From Alphaproteobacteria bacterium (GTDB lineage Bacteria; Pseudomonadota; Alphaproteobacteria; Micavibrionales; Micavibrionaceae), in the NCBI GenBank assembly GCA_030639165.1, contig DAOWDF010000261.1:1-6923 (forward strand): DNA of 6,923 nt, in the 5' to 3' direction. Under the pieces are notes generated by a model. That model made no database searches, was not told where the DNA came from, and worked only from the letters and a program-made list of their open reading frames with translations. The position numbers were made by a program, and so were the translations under genes. Shown one piece after another: positions 1-4,998 of the stretch (position 1 is its first letter; each line of letters opens with the position of its first letter).

Positions 1-29
1 CCAGCGATAGCAGTTATCACTTTTATCAT
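1..29 (-). CDS. Possible start of an exported protein, cut by the left edge
   Basis: An ATG lies at 27-29 on the minus strand, 26 bases downstream of the FlgO-like lipoprotein gene and in the same direction. It reads M-I-K-V-I-T-A-I-A-G without a stop to the window edge. A lysine followed by hydrophobic and small residues resembles the beginning of a signal peptide. The close spacing suggests a third gene of the same operon. No convincing Shine-Dalgarno sequence is visible, and only nine full codons can be seen, so this may be chance. Confidence 0.3.
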
Positions 30-55
30 GTGTTGATGGCAAGATAATATTAAAT

Positions 56-625
56 CTAGTCTGCGACCCTGAATATACGGGTTTGCGTCTTGGACATATC
101 CCTGACTTCTCTTGATAAAGGTAATTCATAATCAAAACTAGCAACAACCTGAGACGATCTAACATTAACCAAGCGCAGGAAAACCGCTAGATTATCATTA
201 TTTGACTTATACGTTCCCTTTAAGATGAAGGCTGGCTTAGAATTTTCAGGTGGTGGAGAATAGAGGCCACTATTACCATTTGCCGCAACCTGATGCAGCC
301 AGACCCTATAGCCAAGCTCGGAAAAACGTAAGCCCACGCCTTCTGGAATATAGGCACCCAGTGGCGAGGAAATACCAGCATTGTCCATTTCCTCTAAAGG
401 TTGCACTAGAATAGCACTAGACTTGCCAACACGAGAACTCATTTGCCCGACAAGAAAATCAGCCGCAGCGTAATTTTTTTCTTTCAAATTAACGTCAGGT
501 TGAGAAAAAATCCCCGATGTAGTAGCCAAAACACCTGTACTTGCCAGCTTAAACGATAAGAGATCACCACACGCTCCGAGCATTGGCAGAGCCATCAAGG
601 CCAAAATATAATTACTATATTTCAT
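56..625 (-). CDS. FlgO-like outer-membrane lipoprotein
   Basis: This 189-residue protein begins with a short lipoprotein signal peptide: K2, a hydrophobic stretch, and the lipobox L16-G17-A18-C19, so the mature form should start at lipidated Cys19. Gly at +2 is compatible with outer-membrane sorting. Residues about 50-170 resemble the FlgO domain: an N-A-A-A-D-type start near 51-56, a 'S-P-L-G ... G-L-R-F-S-E-L-G-Y-R-V' segment at 87-108, a G-T-Y strand at 137-139, and the strand pair L-R-L-V-N and V-V-A-S-F-D-Y-E-L-P near 150-169. In Vibrio, FlgO is an outer-membrane lipoprotein that supports flagellar function, but the family is also found away from flagella and none of its flagellar partners is seen here. 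The ATG has AGG 9 bases upstream. It lies 23 bases after the preceding lipoprotein gene, so the two are probably co-transcribed. The family call is from memory of the pattern; the exact function is unknown. Confidence 0.7.
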   Translation of the reverse strand: MKYSNYILALMALPMLGACGDLLSFKLASTGVLATTSGIFSQPDVNLKEKNYAAADFLVGQMSSRVGKSSAILVQPLEEMDNAGISSPLGAYIPEGVGLRFSELGYRVWLHQVAANGNSGLYSPPPENSKPAFILKGTYKSNNDNLAVFLRLVNVRSSQVVASFDYELPLSREVRDMSKTQTRIFRVAD

Positions 626-648
626 GGTTCCAGACCTTTTAATTTATA

Positions 649-1272
649 TTATTCAGCTTCTTCTGGACATACAGGAACATCAATCTTAATTTCATCGCTA
701 GCTTTATAATCATCAACCCTCACGTTACCTCCAACCTTAATATCATCAAGCTTAACATCATAAAAGCCGCCAACAAAATCAGATGGTATATGCTCAACCA
801 CATCAATAACCAAAGATAGATAACTATGATGATACTGAATATCACTGACTGAATTTATACATTTAGCCGTACCTTCTTTTGCAATAAACTCGACATTAAT
901 CGCGCCGCCAGAAGAGCTTGATAAAATATAGCCACGATTTCTTAGCTCATCACGAATAAGGTAGTCAAAGCTGTTATAAAACACTGTATTTGCAGGTATT
1001 TTCAGATATATGTTATTCGCGCCTGATGATAGTTTAGTATCGAGTTTATCAACAAGATCACTAGCTATCGGGCGAAGTTTTTCAATGGCTGCTGCATTAT
1101 TTTCGTAAGTATAATTATAACCTACAGAGTCAGCTTTAACACCTGGAGCAGATTTATACTCCTCGTCAAAAGAGCTATAACCACGCCCCCACGGCTTAGG
1201 TGAAGTAGCATTACAGCCACTAATAATAACAATTAAAGAAAGGCACATTGAAATAGAAAGAAAAGAACGCAT
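649..1272 (-). CDS. Hypothetical lipoprotein, operon partner of the FlgO-like protein
   Basis: I place the start at ATG 1272 (207 residues) because AGGA lies 10 bases upstream; a longer reading would begin at a TTG at 1290 that contains this ribosome site. The N-terminus is a textbook lipoprotein signal: Arg2, a hydrophobic core, and lipobox I17-S18-G19-C20, with Asn at +2. The mature protein has no transmembrane segment. Two further cysteines, C138 and C202, could form a periplasmic disulphide. Residues about 65-135 (D-K-L-D-T-K-L, then an I-Y-L-K-I strand, then F-D-Y-L-I-R-D-E-L-R-N-R-G-Y) follow a helix-strand-helix pattern loosely like the FlgO domain of the next gene, suggesting a distant relative or a partner. 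I do not recognise a named family. The gene is 23 bases upstream of the FlgO-like gene on the same strand. Confidence 0.7.
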   Translation of the reverse strand: MRSFLSISMCLSLIVIISGCNATSPKPWGRGYSSFDEEYKSAPGVKADSVGYNYTYENNAAAIEKLRPIASDLVDKLDTKLSSGANNIYLKIPANTVFYNSFDYLIRDELRNRGYILSSSSGGAINVEFIAKEGTAKCINSVSDIQYHHSYLSLVIDVVEHIPSDFVGGFYDVKLDDIKVGGNVRVDDYKASDEIKIDVPVCPEEAE

Positions 1273-1282
1273 ATTGATAATA

Positions 1283-1286
1283 TCCT
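1283..1286 (-). promoter_or_regulatory. Ribosome binding site deciding the lipoprotein start
   Basis: AGGA on the minus strand lies 10 bases before the ATG at 1272. It falls inside the longer TTG-initiated reading, which argues that ATG 1272 is the true start and places the lipobox cysteine at residue 20, a normal signal length. Confidence 0.55.
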
Positions 1287-1310
1287 GCAAAATTATAAAT
1301 GGCTAAAGCT

Positions 1311-1339
1311 TTTAGAATCCCTACAGAAAATTCTATCAA
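1311..1339 (-). promoter_or_regulatory. Possible promoter for the lipoprotein pair
   Basis: In the 95-base gap after hldE the minus strand holds TTGATA (1339-1334, 5 of 6 matches to the sigma-70 -35 box), a 17-base spacer, and TCTAAA (1316-1311, 4 of 6). This would give a leader of about 30 bases before ATG 1272. A perfect TATAAT also occurs at 1297-1292 but lacks a -35 partner. No hldE terminator is obvious in the gap, so the lipoproteins could be transcribed both from hldE and from here. AT-rich DNA yields such matches by chance. Confidence 0.3.
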
Positions 1340-1367
1340 CTCTTTGGGTGCAGGTACAGTTATAATT

Positions 1368-2879
1368 CTATGCGCTCTTGATTTTTCCAATGGATATTGT
1401 GCTGCTATGACCGTCATATACAGGCATTATCTCCACTACACCGCCATTTTGCTGCACTGTAGGAGCTTCGGGTATTTGGGATATAGTATAATCCCCGCCC
1501 TTAAAATAAATATCAGGCTGAAGCTTGGCCAGTAAAAAACAGGCCGTATTATCATCTGCCGCATCTTTTGCGCCAAACAACACAACCATATCAACAGAGC
1601 CTAGCGCAGATATTACTGCGCTGCGTGAGTCTTCATCATGAACGGGTCGATCATTGCCTTTCAAAATACGTATAGAACTATCGCAATTTAAACCTATAAT
1701 TAGGCGGTCACATTTATTACGCGCATCATTCAAATAAGTTACGTGCCCAAAGTGCAGCACATCAAAGCAACCATTAGTAAAGCCAACCTTAAGGCCACGA
1801 GCCTTCCAGCGTGATATTTCCTCAGCTGCCTCTTCTGGGCTTAGAACGGGAGCTTCGCGCATACGTGATGCTTTTGGATTATGACCATCGTTATTACGCA
1901 ATGCTTCCAATATCTCACTAAAGCGAATTGGCGCAGTGCCGACCTTTGATACAACAATGCTGCCAGCGATATTCGCTATCCTAGCTGAGCTAGCTATATC
2001 TGCTCCCGCTGCCATCGAGGCGGCAATTGTGGCAATAACGCTGTCACCTGCTCCCGATACGTCAAACACTTCTATATCAGAGGCAGATCTTATATGTGTA
2101 ATCTTCCCATCACCTTGAATTAGGCTCATGCCATCGGCTGACCTAGTCGCAATAACATTTGAAATATTACTTTCATGCATTAATTTCTGTGCGGCCACTA
2201 TTACCTGCTCATCACTTTCGACTGACAACCCGCCAGTAGCTTCGGATAGCTCCTTCTTATTAGGGGTAACAATATCAGCGCCAGCATAAATACTATAATC
2301 AGTGCCTTTAGGGTCAACCAGCACGCGTACATCATGCTGCTTTGCCAGCTCAATAAATGACTTAATGAAACCAGCAGTTAACAACCCCTTGCCGTAATCG
2401 GAAAGAATAGCGATTTTCACATTAGGCAAAAGATCTTTAGCCTTAGATAATAAGCTATCGGCTAATTCCTGAGAAAGCTCTTCCACACGCTCATAATCAG
2501 TGCGTAAAAGCTGCTGATGGCCTGCTAAAAACCGCGTCTTTACTATTGACCTACGAGACTTTGATTGCAGCAATCCTGAAATATCAATCCCTTGCTCCAC
2601 TGCTAACGCCTTAATATTATCACCATCTTCATCATCACCAATAACCGATAATATTTTGCCTTTGCATTGCAGATTAACTAGGTTTGCAAGCGTATTACCA
2701 GCTCCACCCAGCATCACTTTCTCACGCGATACCGATAGCACAGGCACAGGGCTTTCTGGAGAAATACGATCTACACTTCCATAAACAAAACGATCGAGCA
2801 TGATGTCTCCGACCACAAGAATATCCTGATTTTTCATTGTCTGAACGATGCTAATATCATTAAATTGCTTATTCGGCAT
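1368..2879 (-). CDS. hldE: Bifunctional heptose-7-phosphate kinase / heptose-1-phosphate adenylyltransferase
   Basis: HldE makes ADP-heptose, the donor of the LPS inner-core heptose, in the cytoplasm. The first domain phosphorylates D-glycero-beta-D-manno-heptose 7-phosphate at C1; the second transfers AMP to the 1-phosphate. The 503-residue protein shows both domains. Residues about 17-330 form a PfkB/ribokinase fold with G-G-A-G-N at 58-62 and the anion-hole/catalytic-base motif G-A-G-D at 276-279. Residues about 362-503 form a cytidylyltransferase-like nucleotidyltransferase with T-N-G-C-F-D-V-L-H-F-G-H at 368-379 (the HxGH class signature) and K-G-G-D-Y at 460-464. Length is slightly above the E. 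coli protein (about 477), mainly through a short N-terminal extension and the interdomain linker. The ATG at 2879 has CAGG 9 bases upstream; Met15 is an alternative without a clear site. Two lipoprotein genes follow on the same strand, and a protease gene lies divergently upstream. Confidence 0.95.
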   Translation of the reverse strand: MPNKQFNDISIVQTMKNQDILVVGDIMLDRFVYGSVDRISPESPVPVLSVSREKVMLGGAGNTLANLVNLQCKGKILSVIGDDEDGDNIKALAVEQGIDISGLLQSKSRRSIVKTRFLAGHQQLLRTDYERVEELSQELADSLLSKAKDLLPNVKIAILSDYGKGLLTAGFIKSFIELAKQHDVRVLVDPKGTDYSIYAGADIVTPNKKELSEATGGLSVESDEQVIVAAQKLMHESNISNVIATRSADGMSLIQGDGKITHIRSASDIEVFDVSGAGDSVIATIAASMAAGADIASSARIANIAGSIVVSKVGTAPIRFSEILEALRNNDGHNPKASRMREAPVLSPEEAAEEISRWKARGLKVGFTNGCFDVLHFGHVTYLNDARNKCDRLIIGLNCDSSIRILKGNDRPVHDEDSRSAVISALGSVDMVVLFGAKDAADDNTACFLLAKLQPDIYFKGGDYTISQIPEAPTVQQNGGVVEIMPVYDGHSSTISIGKIKSA

Positions 2880-2916
2880 TTTAGAAAACCTGTGATTTTT
2901 ATTTAAAATATAGCCT

Positions 2917-2945
2917 TTTATGGGCTTTTGTTAGTAATTCGTCAA
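2917..2945 (-). promoter_or_regulatory. Candidate hldE promoter
   Basis: On the minus strand, TTGACG (2945-2940, 5 of 6 matches to the -35 consensus) and CATAAA (2922-2917, 4 of 6 to the -10) are separated by exactly 17 bases. Transcription would start near 2911, giving a leader of about 30 bases that carries the CAGG ribosome site before the ATG at 2879. This is a prediction from sequence only. Confidence 0.45.
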
Positions 2946-2986
2946 TCTTTCTAGTGTTTAATAGGGGGTAGTAATAATTTTGTAAA

Positions 2987-2991
2987 AGGGG
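2987..2991 (+). promoter_or_regulatory. Ribosome binding site for the GTG start at 2997
   Basis: AGGGG ends 5 bases before GTG 2997. It is the strongest Shine-Dalgarno match in the window and supports initiation at this GTG, so that the whole repeat domain upstream of the protease is translated. Confidence 0.65.
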
Positions 2992-2996
2992 CTATT

Positions 2997-3977
2997 GTGC
3001 GCAGCACCAGCGTAAATAATATAAATAAGGGTAGGAATACGGCTAATACTGGCGTTTTAAGACAGATTAAAAACGCGGTTAGCCGCAATAAGCTTGGCGA
3101 ATCACTTGTGCTTAATGGCAGGATTTCTCCATATGACCTGAAAACAGCCCTAAAAATACAAAAAACGTCATATCAGCCCTTAGGGTTAATATTAATAGAT
3201 CAGAATAAAATATCCCAGCGGGAATTAAATTTACTGCTCTTACGCCAGAAAGTATTGCGTATTACTGCTACTACCATGATATTTATTGCATCAATTTGCG
3301 TTATGGCGAAAAGACCACATGCAGCAGAAATTAAAGATGTACCCGCACGTATTGCGCTAGCTGATACAGCTAACGAAGCTTTTAGCAAAATCAACCATCA
3401 CCCGAAGCTTTTTGGAGCAAAGGAAAAACGCTCTAATAATCTAAGCGCTTTTACCAAATGGACAGAAATGTTTGAGAGTTTTGATGTTGCTCTTGAGGAT
3501 AAAAAATCCAAGCGCACTATAAAAAAGCTGCAAACCGATCTGGCAGAATTAAAATCTACATCCATTCACAAAATGGCAAAAAATGTTAATACCCTAATGA
3601 ATAAAAAGAAATATATTGATGATAGTAAAAACTGGGGTAAATCTGATTACTGGGCAAATCCAATAGAATTTTTAACTCGCGGTGGTGATTGCGAAGATTT
3701 TGCTATTGCCAAATATGTAGCATTGCGCGTTCTTGGAGTGCCAGAAAACCGTATGAGAGTGGCTATTGTTCAGGATCAGAAAAAGAATATCCCACATGCT
3801 GTTTTGGTTGTTTACTCTGAAAAAGGCACAATGATTTTGGATAACCAGAATAAAACCATGCTGGCGGCAAAATCTATAAATCACTATAAGCCGATCTTCT
3901 CTATTAATCGTGAGGCTTGGTGGCTACACACTACTCCGGATGAGCCTACAACAGTCCTAGCCACAGCGGCGCGCTAA
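2997..3977 (+). CDS. Membrane-anchored LapG-like cysteine protease with N-terminal MshEN-like c-di-GMP domain
   Basis: Seen: 326 residues from a GTG with a strong ribosome site. Residues 32-55 and 61-84 are two 24-residue repeats separated by 5 residues; each has Leu-Gly at positions 2-3, aliphatic residues at 6, 7 and 12, Leu at 17 and 21, and Gln at 24. A hydrophobic segment follows (about 89-104), then A-K-R-P-H-A-A. Residues about 200-311 form a transglutaminase-like protease with G-G-D-C-E-D-F (Cys232), P-H-A (His267) and L-D-N (Asp282). Known: BTLCP/LapG proteases act in the periplasm; Pseudomonas LapG cuts the surface adhesin LapA, needs calcium bound by acidic residues flanking the cysteine (here Asp231 and Glu233), and is sequestered by the c-di-GMP receptor LapD. 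MshEN domains bind c-di-GMP through two such 24-residue motifs with a 5-residue spacer. Inferred: cytoplasmic c-di-GMP sensing coupled across the membrane to adhesin or surface-protein cleavage. The first repeat residue, usually Arg, is Lys32 and Pro61, so ligand binding is unproven. No LapA- or LapD-like gene is in the window. Confidence 0.85.
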   Translation: MRSTSVNNINKGRNTANTGVLRQIKNAVSRNKLGESLVLNGRISPYDLKTALKIQKTSYQPLGLILIDQNKISQRELNLLLLRQKVLRITATTMIFIASICVMAKRPHAAEIKDVPARIALADTANEAFSKINHHPKLFGAKEKRSNNLSAFTKWTEMFESFDVALEDKKSKRTIKKLQTDLAELKSTSIHKMAKNVNTLMNKKKYIDDSKNWGKSDYWANPIEFLTRGGDCEDFAIAKYVALRVLGVPENRMRVAIVQDQKKNIPHAVLVVYSEKGTMILDNQNKTMLAAKSINHYKPIFSINREAWWLHTTPDEPTTVLATAAR

Positions 3978-3979
3978 AA

Positions 3980-4003
3980 GTATCTACATTTAGATATGGA
4001 TAC
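3980..4003 (-). terminator. Weak hairpin at the end of the cation efflux gene
   Basis: Between the convergent protease and efflux genes lies a perfect 6-base inverted repeat, TATCTA / TAGATA with a 4-base loop (3981-3996), overlapping the efflux gene's stop codon. An alternative 5-base GTATC / GATAC stem spans 3980-4003. Read on the minus strand both are followed by a short T run (CTTTT or TTTT), as in a weak intrinsic terminator. The stem is AT-rich, so the call is tentative; no T run follows on the plus strand. Confidence 0.3.
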
Positions 4004-4916
4004 CCTTTATACGATGGCGAGAGCTATTTTCCATGTGACCATATGGATCAATATGAATAAGCACTTCAGAATTTGGGTACACTCCTAATATGGCATGCTC
4101 AACTTCTTCTGAAATTTTATGCGCCTCAAGCAAAGAGGCATCATGCTTTACCTCTATATCAAATGACATCTCATAATTTTCACCATTACGGCGCGTTCGC
4201 AGGTCATGCCAGCCTAAGATACTATTATTTGCCTCGATAATTCCTATTATACTTGCACGATCCTCATCAGGCAGTTCCCTATCTAGCAACATATCCATAG
4301 ATTTCCTAGCAATGCCACTTGCTAGGTAAGCCATAAAGCCCGCTACCAAAACAGCGAATATAGGATCAATCCATGTAGGGGCTCCATAAAGCCCTAATGC
4401 TAAGACAGCCAACACTCCTGCATTTATTAAAATATCACTACCGTAATGTGCGCTATCTGCCTCAATGGCTAATGAGTTTGAGTGACGCAAAACATAGCGC
4501 TGAATTACTACCAGCAAAATTGAAAGAACAATAGAAACCAACATCACATATATGCCGATCATGTGATGCGTTACCACCACAGGCTCATATAGGCGGTTTA
4601 TAGATTCAAAAACTAGAAATGCGCCACCGCCAGCAATAATAGCGGACTGGAATAATGCCGACACAGCCTCCATCTTACCATGCCCCCAGCGATGATCTTC
4701 ATCTGCTGGTCTGCGCGCATAATAAATACTGGCCAGCGCCATTATAGATACACAAGAATCCAATACCGAATCAATTAAGGAAGACATAACACTGATAGAG
4801 CCACTTTGATAATAGGCGAAGCCCTTGGTTATTATAAGAATACTGACAATTACAATAGCAGCATAGCCAGCGATAACTGGCTGGATTTTAGTTTTTTTAA
4901 CATCTTCTTTTTCCAT
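3990..4916 (-). CDS. Cation diffusion facilitator, FieF/YiiP-type divalent metal efflux pump
   Basis: A 308-residue inner-membrane antiporter that exports Zn2+, Fe2+ or similar cations in exchange for protons, acting as a homodimer. About six membrane helices occupy residues 12-205, followed by the cytoplasmic metal-binding domain (about 210-294). By comparison with E. coli YiiP, the transport site is complete: D49 and D53 in helix 2, H157 and D161 in helix 5, the DD-HD arrangement of the Zn/Fe group. The second site is also present (D72, H75, H79 in the A-D-E-D-H-R-W-G-H-G-K loop), and the C-terminal site retains H237, H288 and D290, with D253 roughly where YiiP has His248. The frame is open back to 5063, but that would overlap the divergent gene and add a non-family N-terminus, so I start at ATG 4916. 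That ATG has no Shine-Dalgarno sequence; ATG 4955 (13 residues longer) is an alternative, also without one. Substrate cannot be fixed from sequence. Confidence 0.9.
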   Translation of the reverse strand: MEKEDVKKTKIQPVIAGYAAIVIVSILIITKGFAYYQSGSISVMSSLIDSVLDSCVSIMALASIYYARRPADEDHRWGHGKMEAVSALFQSAIIAGGGAFLVFESINRLYEPVVVTHHMIGIYVMLVSIVLSILLVVIQRYVLRHSNSLAIEADSAHYGSDILINAGVLAVLALGLYGAPTWIDPIFAVLVAGFMAYLASGIARKSMDMLLDRELPDEDRASIIGIIEANNSILGWHDLRTRRNGENYEMSFDIEVKHDASLLEAHKISEEVEHAILGVYPNSEVLIHIDPYGHMENSSRHRIKGIHI

Positions 4917-4930
4917 GAGGAGTATTGTGA

Positions 4931-4936
4931 AATATA
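4931..4936 (-). promoter_or_regulatory. Possible -10 box for a near-leaderless efflux mRNA
   Basis: TATATT on the minus strand (5 of 6 matches to the -10 consensus) ends 14 bases before ATG 4916, so transcription would begin about 8 bases before the start codon, with no room for a ribosome site. No good -35 box is found 16-18 bases upstream. Low-confidence call. Confidence 0.25.
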
Positions 4937-4962
4937 ACCTCTGGCAAAACAACATTTTTTTC

Positions 4963-4992
4963 TGGACTTTTTTAAAGAAAAACTGATATACA
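4963..4992 (+). promoter_or_regulatory. Possible promoter giving a leaderless Ppx-like mRNA
   Basis: TGGACT (4963-4968) and TATACA (4987-4992, 4 of 6 matches) are separated by 18 bases. With standard -10 geometry, +1 falls on the A of the ATG at 4999. This agrees with the absence of any Shine-Dalgarno sequence before that ATG. The boxes are imperfect and the region is AT-rich. Confidence 0.35.
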
Positions 4993-4998
4993 CCAATT

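Larger units (their letters stand above)
2880..2996. promoter_or_regulatory. Divergent intergenic region between hldE and the LapG-like gene
   Basis: This 117-base AT-rich gap must carry the start signals of both divergent genes. The hldE side has a recognisable promoter. On the plus-strand side TTTAAT (2957-2962) and AATAAT (2973-2978) are possible -10 boxes, but neither has a good -35 at 16-18 bases, so this gene may use an activator or another sigma factor. A short AGCC/GGCT inverted repeat with a 7-base loop overlaps the hldE -10 area (about 2912-2926); it is too short to call an operator. Confidence 0.4.

Noticed and set aside
1273..1290. TTG start extending the first lipoprotein by six residues
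   Set aside because: The AGGA ribosome site lies inside this extension and fits ATG 1272, which also gives a normal lipoprotein signal length.
1220..1417. 65-codon minus-strand frame between hldE and the lipoprotein gene
   Set aside because: It overlaps both the hldE 3' end and the lipoprotein start in another frame, has no clear ribosome site, and its composition looks like an out-of-frame reading.
1299..1535. 78-codon plus-strand frame
   Set aside because: It is antisense to the well-supported hldE C-terminal domain, with no family resemblance.
2912..2926. AGCC/GGCT inverted repeat upstream of hldE as an operator or terminator
   Set aside because: A four-base stem with a seven-base loop is expected by chance; it is noted only within the intergenic entry.
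3276..3278. Internal ATG (Met94 of the LapG-like protein) as the real start, giving an ordinary signal peptide and no sensor domain
   Set aside because: It has no Shine-Dalgarno sequence, while GTG 2997 has AGGGG at ideal spacing, and the upstream region encodes a well-ordered two-repeat domain in the same frame.
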